Assembly (NCBI GenBank): GCA_036268405.1
Contig: DATAUF010000154.1
Coordinates: forward strand, 52,963 to 116,962
DNA from: DASZTV01 sp036268405
GTDB lineage: Bacteria; Actinomycetota; Actinomycetes; JAFAQI01
Reading direction: 5' to 3'
Length of the DNA: 64,000 nt
Position 1 is the first letter of the stretch. Each line of letters begins with the position of its first letter. This document shows positions 42,574 through 51,042 of this stretch, piece by piece. The position numbers were made by a program, and so were the translations under genes. The notes beneath the pieces were generated by a model that was not told where the DNA came from, did not search any database, and saw only the letters and a list, made by a program, of their open reading frames with translations.

Positions 42574-43970
42574 GGAGTCCTCCCACGTAGGAGCTGCCAG
42601 TTGGCATAGGTCAGCAAAGGTCCGGCAGCAAACACTGCGATCAGCAACGCGATGACAACCCAAGCCGTGCGGACGGGCAGCCCGAACTCAGTGGCGGTCG
42701 GCGCGGTGGCGACGATCGGTGCTCCACCGCCGACGATCGGGCCCGTCCCGGTGTCGACCGGCGGCAGGCCTCCGCTGGGGCCGGGGGCGATGACGCCGGT
42801 GCCGGGCGAGCTAGGCGCGGGTATCGAGGTGGACGGCGGCACCTCGTCCGGCGGCTGTCGGGTCGCGGCCGCCTTGGCCTGGCTGAGCCCGATGGAGAGC
42901 TCGACCCCGACAGAGTTCGGCGTCGGGATCGGAAGCTGCGGCAAGACCTTGCCGAAGTCCGGCAGGTTCGCGTCCTCGAACGACACCAGCACGGCGCCAG
43001 ACGTCGCGTCGGCCTCGTTGCCGTCCTTTGCCTGCTGCGGCACGAGAGTGGTGATCGAGACGCCGGCCTTCTGCAGCGAGGTGAGCAGCTTGTTCGCGGT
43101 CTTCACCAGCACGCCGGTGCCGCCTTGGCTGCCCTTTCCATTGAGGGTGATTCCATCTGGACCGATCGACGCCGCGAGGCCGGCGATCTTCACCGCGCCG
43201 ATGTCGGTCGTGGCCGAGGACGTGCCGTCCTTGCCATCCGATGAAGCACTGGCGGTCGTGTTGATCCCATCGATCGTGATCAGCCCGGCGATCGTGATGT
43301 GGCCGATGTGCGTCTCTGCTTGGTCAGCGACCGACGCTGCCTGGACGTTCGTGGAAGTCGAGCTCGTCGCGGAGGCGATGTCGATCAACGGCACACCCGA
43401 TTTCGCCGAGGACCCCAGCGGCGACAGGTCAGAGCTGGCGGCCATCGCGATCGACCCGGCGGCCGTGGACTTCGTGGTCGCGCTGCCGATCCCCGCCGGT
43501 CCTGTCGGCGTGAAGCTGCCGGTCTCGCCGACCTTGACCTGCGCGGGGTAGTCCGAACGTGCGACGACCGGGTCGTTGAGCAGGTTCACCAGGGCCTGCG
43601 GGATCGATGCCGAGAAAGTCTGCAGCGCGTTGCCTGCGGTGGCGATCGCGTCGCCGGGCCACACCGGCGAGGCCACCGAGCCGTTCGACGGTCCGGTGCT
43701 CGAGGTGCTGTCGGCGTAGGGCACCGAGGCCTGGATGAAGTTTCCCTTGGTCGGGTTGCCGAGCGGGACAAGCCCTGGCACCAGCAGCTGCAGCTGTACG
43801 CCGGCGCTCGTCGCCTCACTGTTGAAGCCTGCGAGATCGGCAGCCGGCGCCTTCGCGACAGAGCCGGCCTGCGCCGGGGCGGCGACATACGCCGCCGCCG
43901 GGAGGCCGACCGTGAGCACCGCGGCGAGCAACAGCCGCCAGCGCCGGACTCCGTGACGTCTTGATGTCAT
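42570..43970 (-). CDS. Exported, membrane-anchored protein of the liv operon (choice-of-anchor-like)
   Basis: 466 aa. Signal peptide RRWRLLLAAVLTVGLPAAAYV with cleavage near AQAGS, a long Ser/Thr/Gly/Ala-rich extracellular part with repeated beta-strand-like segments (IGHITIAGLITIDGINTTAS, IGAVKIAGLAASIGPDGITL), a Pro-rich stalk (PPSTSIPAPSSPGTGV), one C-terminal helix (VRTAWVVIALLIAVFAAGPL) and a short basic tail. It looks like an extracellular domain held by a C-terminal anchor. It overlaps livF and the zinc-motif gene by 4 bp each. No enzymatic motif seen. Confidence 0.7.
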   Translation of the reverse strand: MTSRRHGVRRWRLLLAAVLTVGLPAAAYVAAPAQAGSVAKAPAADLAGFNSEATSAGVQLQLLVPGLVPLGNPTKGNFIQASVPYADSTSSTGPSNGSVASPVWPGDAIATAGNALQTFSASIPQALVNLLNDPVVARSDYPAQVKVGETGSFTPTGPAGIGSATTKSTAAGSIAMAASSDLSPLGSSAKSGVPLIDIASATSSTSTNVQAASVADQAETHIGHITIAGLITIDGINTTASASSDGKDGTSSATTDIGAVKIAGLAASIGPDGITLNGKGSQGGTGVLVKTANKLLTSLQKAGVSITTLVPQQAKDGNEADATSGAVLVSFEDANLPDFGKVLPQLPIPTPNSVGVELSIGLSQAKAAATRQPPDEVPPSTSIPAPSSPGTGVIAPGPSGGLPPVDTGTGPIVGGGAPIVATAPTATEFGLPVRTAWVVIALLIAVFAAGPLLTYANWQLLRGRTP

Positions 43971-44683
43971 GCCCCCACCCCCAAGTAGGCCGCGCTCAGG
44001 GCATCGGACGCGCGCAGGTCAGCGGGTTCCCCCATCTCGAGGATTCTCCCCTTCTCCATGACATACCCGTAGTCAGCGAGCTCCAGCGCGGCGTCGACGT
44101 ACTGCTCGATCAACAGCATCGAGAGCCCACCCTTCGCGGCCTCGCGGATCGCCGCGAACAGCTGAGCGGTGACGAGCGGAGCAAGCCCCATGGAGATCTC
44201 ATCGAGCATCAGCAGTCGTGGACGGGCGGCGAAGGCGCGCGCCAGCGCGAGCATCTGCTGCTCGCCGCCGGACAGGGTGCCGGCCTGCTGACCGAGCCTG
44301 TCCCCGAGGACGGGGAACATCGCCACCGCTTGGTCGAGCACGGCGTCCGGCTCCACCTCACGGGTGGCGTACGTCGCCATCTGCAGGTTCTCGCGCACGC
44401 TGAGGCTACGGAAGATGCCACGGCCCTCGGGGACATGCAGCACACCCATGCCGGAGATCCGGTGCGGCGCGACGCGGTTGATGCTCTTGCCGGCCAGCCG
44501 GATCTCGCCGCTGCTCGGTCGCACCAGACCCGAGATCGCCCGCAGTGTCGATGTCTTCCCTGCGCCGTTCGGCCCAAGCAGAGCCACGACGCAGCCTTCC
44601 GGGACGACGAGGCTCACGCCGGACAGTGCCCGCATGCCGCCGTACGACACCGACACCCGATCCAGCTCAAGGAGGGCGCTCAC
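43967..44683 (-). CDS. livF: Branched-chain amino acid-type ABC transporter ATP-binding protein LivF
   Basis: 238 aa, GTG start. Walker A LLGPNGAGKTSTLR, signature LSGGEQQMLALARA, Walker B LLMLDEISMGLAP. The MDEISMGLAP form and ARALSGVSLVVPEG are LivF-like. It energises the LivHM permease together with LivG. Overlaps livG by 4 bp (GTGA). Confidence 0.94.
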   Translation of the reverse strand: MSALLELDRVSVSYGGMRALSGVSLVVPEGCVVALLGPNGAGKTSTLRAISGLVRPSSGEIRLAGKSINRVAPHRISGMGVLHVPEGRGIFRSLSVRENLQMATYATREVEPDAVLDQAVAMFPVLGDRLGQQAGTLSGGEQQMLALARAFAARPRLLMLDEISMGLAPLVTAQLFAAIREAAKGGLSMLLIEQYVDAALELADYGYVMEKGRILEMGEPADLRASDALSAAYLGVGA

Positions 44684-45447
44684 GCTGCATCACCGAGGTA
44701 CGCCGCGATGACTGCCGGGTCGGCCTGGATCTCGGCGGGAGTGCCTCGCGCGATCTGACGACCGAAGTCGAGCACCGTGATCTGTCCGCAGACCTCCATG
44801 ACGAGCCGCACATCGTGCTCGACGAGAAGTACGGCCGGCACCGGGCCGTCGGCAAGTCCGCCCCGATCCGGGTCTGTGATCTCGAGCAACAGGTCGCGGA
44901 ACATCGTGGTTTCGGCGCCGTCGAGCCCTGAGCTGGGTTCGTCGAGCAGCAGCAGCCGTGGCTGGGTGCACATCGCACGCCCGAGCTCGACGATGCGGCC
45001 GAGTCCGGTAGGCAGGCTGCCTGCACGGCGATCCGCGATCCCCGCCAGATCGAGCCGCGCGATCACGTTGTCGACGAGCGCCCGCCCCTTCACGCTGCCG
45101 CGACCGAGAACGCCTCCGGGCGTCTTCGCCTCCCAGGCCGCGACGAGGTTGTCCCTCACCGACATCCCTCCGAACAGCTCGAGCCGTTGGAAAGTCCGAG
45201 AGAGTCCGGCCCGGCCACGCCGATTTGGTGACCACCGGGTGATGTCGCCGCCGGCGAACTGCACTGCACCGTGGGTCGGCCTCTGTAGCCCGGTGATCAC
45301 GTTGAACAACGTGGTCTTGCCGGCACCGTTCGGGCCGATCAGGCCGGTGACCCCGGTCGAGGCCACCTCAAGATCGACCTCGCTGAGTGCCACGAGCCCA
45401 CCGAACCGGACGGTGACGCCATTCGCCGCCAACAATGCATCAGCCAT
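44680..45447 (-). CDS. livG: Branched-chain amino acid-type ABC transporter ATP-binding protein LivG
   Basis: 255 aa. Walker A LIGPNGAGKTTLFNV, an ABC signature region altered to SLPTGLGRIVELGRAM (no classical LSGGQ), Walker B LLLLDEPSSGLD, and ITGLQRPTHGAVQF, RTFQRLELF, as in LivG. The weakened signature is notable but ATP hydrolysis could rely on the LivF site. Overlaps livHM by 8 bp. Confidence 0.93.
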   Translation of the reverse strand: MADALLAANGVTVRFGGLVALSEVDLEVASTGVTGLIGPNGAGKTTLFNVITGLQRPTHGAVQFAGGDITRWSPNRRGRAGLSRTFQRLELFGGMSVRDNLVAAWEAKTPGGVLGRGSVKGRALVDNVIARLDLAGIADRRAGSLPTGLGRIVELGRAMCTQPRLLLLDEPSSGLDGAETTMFRDLLLEITDPDRGGLADGPVPAVLLVEHDVRLVMEVCGQITVLDFGRQIARGTPAEIQADPAVIAAYLGDAA

Positions 45448-47356
45448 GCTGACTCACCGGCTTGGGGTCTGGCCGGCTGGTCGCGTGCTGTGTGAAGCGC
45501 AGTGCTCGGCTGTAGAGCACAGCGGTCGAGGCGCGCAGCTGCGTGAGCATCACCTGCGGCAAGCCGTCGGGCTCGCGAGCGATCGCGACCACGCTGACGG
45601 CGATGCCGAGCGGGAGGTACTTGTCGACCGCGGTCGGCACCGGCAACAGGGTCACGAGATCGAACCCGCCGGCGATGAGCGCGCCGCTCACCAGCGATCG
45701 GCCACCAAGCACCACAACGAGCAGAAGCTCGAGCGAGGTGTTGAAGGAGAACTGGTTGGGGTCCACCGACGTCTGGGTGATCGCGAGCAAGCTGCCGCCG
45801 ACCGCTGCCAGCGCGGCGCAGGCCGCGAACACAGCGAGCTTGGTGACAGTGAGGCTGACGCCGAGGGTGGATGCCGCGTCGGGCGAGTCGCGCAGCATCT
45901 GCAGCCGGCGTCCGATCGGACCGCGCCGCAGCAGCCATGCTCCGGCGGCCGCGATCGTGAGCACGATTGCGCACAAGTAGTACTGAGCATGGATGCCGCG
46001 GAGCGAGATCGGGCCGATCTTGGCCGCGGTCAGGTTGAGGCCGGTGATGCCACCGCTGATGCTCCGCGTCGAGAAGACCAGCGTGTCCATGAGGAGCGCG
46101 AAGGCCAACGTCCCCAGCGCAAGGAACAGCCCCGAGAGACGCAGCGCCATGATCCCGACCAGCAAGCTCACCGGCACCGCAATCGCCACCGAGACGAGGA
46201 TGGCCAGCGGGAACAAGCCCCCGTGGGTTCCCGCGATATGTGCGGCGGTGAACGCGCCGATCGCTGCGAAGCTCATCTGCGCGAGCGAGATCTGCCCGGT
46301 CCAGCCGGTCAACACGACCAGGGTGAGCGCCACCACCGAGTACGCCATCGCCTCGGCGATGTCATGGACGGTGGACAAGCTGAAGATGTGGGGCAGCACC
46401 GCAAAGGCGATGACAACCCCAACCAGTCCCACCCCGAGGTCGCGACGGCCGCCCGCCACCACGCGCGCTCCGGCGAGCGATCGGGCCGATGCGCGCACCT
46501 CGGTGAGCCGCGTCCCGTAGGCAAGGAGCAGCACCAGCATCGCGAGATATGCAATCGAGCTCACGAAGTTGGCCTCGGTGCCGGAGCTGCCGTACTTGGC
46601 AAAGATGTTCTGGACCAGCCCGAGGATCATCGAGCCCGCGAACGCCAGCGGCAGGCTCGTCAGGCGACCGAGCACGGCAGCCGCGAACGAGTAGATGACG
46701 AGCAGCGGCAATACATACGTGACGAGCCCCTCCTGCGAGGACAGCAGGACGCCGGCGAGTGCCGCGAAGATCGTCGAGATGATCCAGGCGCCCTGGCTCA
46801 CCGCGCCGGGACTGACGGCGACGAGCGAGGCAAGGTCGCGGTTGTCGACGACCGCGCGAGTGGCGGTGCCGAGGCGGGTCCGGCGCAGCAAGAAGTAGAG
46901 CGCGCCGGCCATTGCGATCGCCAGCAAGAAGGTGCCGGCTTCGTTGCCGGTGATCACCACATCGCCGAACACGGTGAACTGTCCGAGCGGGAAGATCGAC
47001 GACAGCTGCTGAGGCGTCCCGCCCCACAAGATCGGCACGAGCGTCGTGAAGAACGCGAGGACGCCGAGCGATACCACGATCTGGACTTCGGGCGGGCTGC
47101 CCGCGAGCGGCCGGAACATCGCCTCGAGAATCAGTCCGAGCAGTGGCGCGACGACGACCAGCAGAATCGGGATCGCCAGCCACTGGTCGAGGTGCCAGCG
47201 GTCGCGGAGCTGCCAGAACACGTAGGCGCAGAACATCGCCACGCCGCCATAGGCGAAGTTGAAGATGCCAGTTGTCTTGTACGTCAGGACGAGGCCGAGC
47301 GACGCCAGCGAGTACGCAGCTCCGGCGGCAAGCCCAAGGACGATGAAGGGCAGCAA
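45440..47356 (-). CDS. Fused LivH-LivM permease
   Basis: 638 aa from TTG 47356. The first about 300 residues are LivH (GLAAGAAYSLASLGLVLTYK, TTGIFNFAYGG) and the rest is LivM (VALTLVVLTGWTGQISLAQM, FAAIGAFTAAH, GPIGRRLQMLRDSPDAASTL, GGRSLVSGALIAGG). The two permeases are joined in one chain, whereas most systems encode them apart. About 17 membrane helices. It imports the substrate delivered by the lipoprotein encoded just upstream. Confidence 0.93.
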   Translation of the reverse strand: MLPFIVLGLAAGAAYSLASLGLVLTYKTTGIFNFAYGGVAMFCAYVFWQLRDRWHLDQWLAIPILLVVVAPLLGLILEAMFRPLAGSPPEVQIVVSLGVLAFFTTLVPILWGGTPQQLSSIFPLGQFTVFGDVVITGNEAGTFLLAIAMAGALYFLLRRTRLGTATRAVVDNRDLASLVAVSPGAVSQGAWIISTIFAALAGVLLSSQEGLVTYVLPLLVIYSFAAAVLGRLTSLPLAFAGSMILGLVQNIFAKYGSSGTEANFVSSIAYLAMLVLLLAYGTRLTEVRASARSLAGARVVAGGRRDLGVGLVGVVIAFAVLPHIFSLSTVHDIAEAMAYSVVALTLVVLTGWTGQISLAQMSFAAIGAFTAAHIAGTHGGLFPLAILVSVAIAVPVSLLVGIMALRLSGLFLALGTLAFALLMDTLVFSTRSISGGITGLNLTAAKIGPISLRGIHAQYYLCAIVLTIAAAGAWLLRRGPIGRRLQMLRDSPDAASTLGVSLTVTKLAVFAACAALAAVGGSLLAITQTSVDPNQFSFNTSLELLLVVVLGGRSLVSGALIAGGFDLVTLLPVPTAVDKYLPLGIAVSVVAIAREPDGLPQVMLTQLRASTAVLYSRALRFTQHATSRPDPKPVSQHG

Positions 47357-47368
47357 GAGAAGGCTGTC

Positions 47369-48889
47369 CTACGCCGGTCCGACATCGACGAAGTTCTTGG
47401 TGCATGAGACGCCGGACTTCGGATACAGCGGCACCCACTGGTTGCCCTTGACCACGACCAGGTCATAGCACCCGGTCGTTCCGTGCGTGTTCGGCGTATA
47501 GGGACCGAACATCCCGCCGGTGGTCCAGTTCCTGATGCCCGCGAGCGCGCTTGTCAAAGTCGCGCGGGTCGGGTTCCGGCCCGCTTTCAACAGCGCGTAG
47601 ATGAACATCTGCGCGTCGGACCAGGACTCGATGCCGAACTCGCTGGTGTCCGTTCCCGGCTCGTACCTCGAGAGCTCGGAGAGGAACAGGCTCATGGTCG
47701 GGTTCGGCTCGGTGATCGGGATCGACGGCATGAAGACCACGAAGCCCTGTGCGGCGGACTCGCCTGCCGAGGAGATCTGGTCCTGCCCGTAGACGCCTTG
47801 CGTCGTGAACTTCAGCGTCGGTTTGAAGCCCTGTGACTGCATGTCGCGCAGCATGTCGGCGTTGCCGACGTTGTCCATGACCGTGAAGACCGAGTCGCAG
47901 CCCTTGGACTTCATCGACGCAACGATCGAGCCCATCGTGGCGCCGGGCGCCGCGGGCACGGCGTAGTTGGCGTAGCAGATGTGCACGCCCGCCCGCTGCA
48001 ACAGCTGGCCGTACTGCTTACCGACGTCCGAGGCCACGGGAATGCTGTAGGCGAGGATCGCGACGCTCTTCGGCAGCAGGCCGGCCGCCTTCAGGTTCCT
48101 GCTCGTGATGTCCGGCAGGAATGCCCGGTGTCCGCGGATGATGAAGCTGCCACCGTCCGCCGACCAGTAGTTCGAGGTCTGTGACCTCACGGCGTTTGCC
48201 GCACGTCCGATGTCGGGAACCTTGGCCGCTGTCATCTGCGTGACCCCGCCGTTGTCGCCGTCCGAGGTCGATCCGACGAACGCGAGCACCTTGGGGATCA
48301 GGTACTCGATCTGGGACGTGTGCGTGCTCGACGACTGCTGGTCGTCCTGGATCTTCAGGACCAGCTTGCGGCCGCAGATACCGCCGTAGTGATTGACGGC
48401 GCTGACGGCGGCGGTGACCGCGTTGACCGCGGGGTTGAACTCACCTGCAACCGTGCCGGTCAGGCCGCTCACGTTGCCGATGGTGACCGAGGTGGGCGTG
48501 ACCCCTGGTGCGGATGACTTGTTGCCCGCCGTACCGGTGCAGTAGGCGGCCTCGGCCTGGGGGTTGAAGTCGAAGTTGCCCACGGAGAGCTTGTCGAGCG
48601 ACGTCGGCCCACCGCCGGAAGCCGTGGTCGGACCGGTTGAAGTGCCCGTCGTCGGCTCGGTGACGCCGGGCGTGGAGGCGGTGCCCGTGGCGCTCGTCGA
48701 AGGAGCGGTCGGTCCCGTCCCGGTGCCTGTCGTGTCGATCGGCGCCGGTTGTCCCCCGCCCGGCGCGACCTGGGCGTTGCCATTGGCGGCGACGTACGGC
48801 GCGACGCGCGCGCCACACGCGGAGATCAGGATCGTGCCGACCACGAGCAGCGAGGCGGCGGCAGGCGAGCGACGGTGAGCGCGGGACAT
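47369..48889 (-). CDS. livJ: LivJ-type ABC substrate-binding lipoprotein
   Basis: 506 aa. Lipoprotein signal with lipobox ILISAC, then a Gly/Thr/Pro-rich tether of about 65 residues, and a periplasmic-binding protein type-1 domain (VTPTSVTIGNVSGLTGTVAG, VSAVNHYGGICGRKLVLKIQ, VLAFVGSTSDGDNGGVTQM). Much longer tether than E. coli LivJ. Such Liv-type systems in actinobacterial catabolic clusters often carry aromatic or steroid-derived acids rather than amino acids; here that is inference. Twelve bases separate it from livHM. Confidence 0.93.
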   Translation of the reverse strand: MSRAHRRSPAAASLLVVGTILISACGARVAPYVAANGNAQVAPGGGQPAPIDTTGTGTGPTAPSTSATGTASTPGVTEPTTGTSTGPTTASGGGPTSLDKLSVGNFDFNPQAEAAYCTGTAGNKSSAPGVTPTSVTIGNVSGLTGTVAGEFNPAVNAVTAAVSAVNHYGGICGRKLVLKIQDDQQSSSTHTSQIEYLIPKVLAFVGSTSDGDNGGVTQMTAAKVPDIGRAANAVRSQTSNYWSADGGSFIIRGHRAFLPDITSRNLKAAGLLPKSVAILAYSIPVASDVGKQYGQLLQRAGVHICYANYAVPAAPGATMGSIVASMKSKGCDSVFTVMDNVGNADMLRDMQSQGFKPTLKFTTQGVYGQDQISSAGESAAQGFVVFMPSIPITEPNPTMSLFLSELSRYEPGTDTSEFGIESWSDAQMFIYALLKAGRNPTRATLTSALAGIRNWTTGGMFGPYTPNTHGTTGCYDLVVVKGNQWVPLYPKSGVSCTKNFVDVGPA

Positions 48890-48961
48890 GCGGCCTCTCG
48901 ATCTGTGGGACCTGTGATCTATGTGACGTGCATCACTCGGGACAACCAGGTGAAATTAACA

Positions 48962-48971
48962 TTGACGTCAA
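48962..48971. promoter_or_regulatory. Palindrome TTGACGTCAA upstream of livJ, shared with the 49827-49840 site
   Basis: AACATTGACGTC occurs at 48958-48969 and again at 49827-49838; the first copy lies inside a perfect palindrome TTGACGTCAA, the second is TTGACGTCGA. Copy one is 73 bp before livJ; copy two lies between the divergent SDR and acyl-CoA dehydrogenase genes. A shared regulator for uptake and degradation genes would explain this. Confidence 0.5.
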
Positions 48972-49025
48972 CAAAAGTCTCAGCCTGCCGCGCCCGGTTT
49001 CCTCAGCCCGCGGGACGCGGCGTCG

Positions 49026-49772
49026 TCAGCCCGCAGGTCGCGGGGCGACGATGACCGTCGGGACGCTGGTGAGCGCGCCGCCGCGCACGATCGTGTCGAC
49101 GACCCGTACCAGCTCCTCGACGGGAAGCAGCTGGCCGGTGATCAGGCCGCTGGTGAACCAACCGGTCCCGAACTCGGTTGCGAGCTCGGTGTCCCAGGCG
49201 TTCGCGAACTCGGTCATCGCGTCACCCTCCCCGCCGGCGCAGTCACCGACCACCACGCGGGTGAAGCCGACCGTTGGATGTTCGGCGCGCCAGCACTCCA
49301 CCAGCTTGTCCAGCGCGGCCTTGCTCACGAGATAGCCGGCAAGACCCGGCCACGGCGCGGTCTGTGACGTGCTGATCGAGGACAGGTACGCCGCGGTGCC
49401 GGAGGACTCCTTGAGGTGCGGCAGCGCCGCGGAGGTGATCGAGTTGGCGCCGATCACATTGGTGTCGAATGCCCAGTGCCAGGTCGCGACGTCGAGATCC
49501 TCGACGCGTGACAGCGGACCGACACCGGTGGCGTAGATGAGCGCGTCGATCCCGCCGAGGTCATGGGCGGCTTCCGCGATCGCCGCCTTGGACGACTCCG
49601 GGTCGGTGACATCACAGCGGATCGCCAGCGCGCTGTTGCCGGCTTCGGCAGCCGCTTCGGCCAGTCGCTCCTGTCGTCGCGCAAGCAGCGCCACCGACGC
49701 ACCACGTTGCGCGAGGCCGACCCCGATGCAACGACCCAGGCCGCTCGAGGCCCCCACAACGACCGCTCTCAT
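49026..49772 (-). CDS. Short-chain dehydrogenase/reductase
   Basis: 248 aa. VGASSGLGRCIGVGL, basic residue after beta-2 (LLARRQERL) suggests NADP(H), IYATGVG instead of NNAG, catalytic Ser in LSSISTSQ and YLVSKAAL. The atypical NNAG and the wide Gly/Asp-rich C-terminal half (GDCAGGEGDAM) set it apart from classical SDRs. Divergent from the acyl-CoA dehydrogenase at 49906. Confidence 0.88.
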   Translation of the reverse strand: MRAVVVGASSGLGRCIGVGLAQRGASVALLARRQERLAEAAAEAGNSALAIRCDVTDPESSKAAIAEAAHDLGGIDALIYATGVGPLSRVEDLDVATWHWAFDTNVIGANSITSAALPHLKESSGTAAYLSSISTSQTAPWPGLAGYLVSKAALDKLVECWRAEHPTVGFTRVVVGDCAGGEGDAMTEFANAWDTELATEFGTGWFTSGLITGQLLPVEELVRVVDTIVRGGALTSVPTVIVAPRPAG

Positions 49773-49826
49773 TGGTCCCCACTCATCAAAGGAATTGTCG
49801 ACGCGACGTCGTACCGCGTCCTGTTC

Positions 49827-49840
49827 AACATTGACGTCGA
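49827..49840. promoter_or_regulatory. Second copy of the AACATTGACGTC motif
   Basis: Lies in the divergent region between the SDR (start 49772) and the acyl-CoA dehydrogenase (start 49906). See the 48962 site for the paired copy. Confidence 0.4.
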
Positions 49841-49905
49841 AGTCACTCGAACCGGATCATAGGCAGCCGGTCGCCATCACATCTCGAGGAAGTCTCCCGC
49901 ATCCC

Positions 49906-51042
49906 ATGCTCGTGACGCTCGGCCCCGACCAAGAGGTGCTGCACGACACGACCTCGCGGTTCCTCGACGAACATATGCCGGTGGCATCGGTGCGTGCCCT
50001 GCGCGACGACCCGGCCGGCTTCGACCCGAAGTACTGGGTGCGCGGTGCCGAGCTCGGCTGGACCTCGTTGCTGGTCAGCGAGTCCGCCGGGGGCGGCAGC
50101 GTCAGCGGAAACCCGCTGCAGGACCTGACCCTGATTGCCTATGAGTTCGGCACCCACGCGGCGCCGGGGCCACTTGTCCCCGTCAACGTGGTGGCGTACG
50201 CGCTCGACACGACGGGCGAGGCGCACGCCGATGTCCTCGGCGCTCTGCTCGCGGGCGAGGCGATCGCTGCCTGGGGCCTGATCGAGCCGGCGCCTGGCGA
50301 CCAGCTCGGCATGATCGAGCTCGAGATCCGCGCCGACGGCGACGAGCTTGTCCTCAACGGCGTGAAGCGCCCGGTGGAGGCTGCCGGGCAGGCCGACTAC
50401 TTCCTCGTCACCGGGCGTACTGGCGACGGGCTGTCCCAGGTCCTCGTCCCGGCCGGCGCGCCCGGCATCACCATCACTCCGCTCGAGTCCGCCGACCTGA
50501 CGCGACGCTTTGCCACCGTGCGGTTCGACAGCGTACGAGTACCCGCTTCCGCGGCGGTGGGCGCCCTCGGGGGGTGTGACGACCAAGTTCGGCGTCAGGC
50601 CGACATCGCCAACGTCCTGCACAACGCGGAGTCGACCGGTGCGATGCAGCGGTCGTTCGACCTGACGCGGGCGTGGGTGGCCGACCGCTACTCCTTCGGC
50701 CGTTCCCTTGACTCCTACCAGGAGATCAAGCACCGGATGGCCGACCTGCTGTCGTGGCTGCAGGGGAGCCATGCGATCAGCGATGCCGCAACGGCAGCGA
50801 TGGATCGCGACGACCCGCTGGCCCAGGAGTACGTCAGCGCAGCGACCGCGTTCGTCGGCGAGTACGGCGCGGAGCTGCTGCAGGACTGCGTGCAGCTGCA
50901 CGGCGGCATCGGTGTGACCTTCGAACACGATCTTCACCTTTATCTACGGCGCGTGACGGTCAACCGTGCGCTCTATGGCACGCCCGCCGAGCATCGCCGC
51001 CGCCTCGGATCCCTGGTCGTCGCTCGGGAGATTGCGAAATGA
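49906..51042 (+). CDS. Acyl-CoA dehydrogenase, partner subunit (FadE beta-type)
   Basis: 378 aa from ATG 49906; a GAGGA lies 15 nt upstream, so the start is moderately sure. LGWTSLLVSESAGGGSVSG, then RYSFGRSLDSYQEIKHRMADL (FAD loop), CVQLHGGIGVTFEHDLHLYLRR at the C-terminus. No Glu in an ER motif where the catalytic base is expected (NAESTGAMQRS). It overlaps the following dehydrogenase by 4 bp; the pair is a second heterotetrameric-type set, with subunit order reversed compared to 39408-41482. Confidence 0.92.
   Translation: MLVTLGPDQEVLHDTTSRFLDEHMPVASVRALRDDPAGFDPKYWVRGAELGWTSLLVSESAGGGSVSGNPLQDLTLIAYEFGTHAAPGPLVPVNVVAYALDTTGEAHADVLGALLAGEAIAAWGLIEPAPGDQLGMIELEIRADGDELVLNGVKRPVEAAGQADYFLVTGRTGDGLSQVLVPAGAPGITITPLESADLTRRFATVRFDSVRVPASAAVGALGGCDDQVRRQADIANVLHNAESTGAMQRSFDLTRAWVADRYSFGRSLDSYQEIKHRMADLLSWLQGSHAISDAATAAMDRDDPLAQEYVSAATAFVGEYGAELLQDCVQLHGGIGVTFEHDLHLYLRRVTVNRALYGTPAEHRRRLGSLVVAREIAK

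Noticed and set aside
44777..47407. Long open frame on the + strand (about 870 codons) across the liv operon
   Set aside because: It is the codon-position shadow of livG and livHM: composition is Arg/Glu/His-rich with no domain, whereas the minus strand encodes clear ABC proteins.
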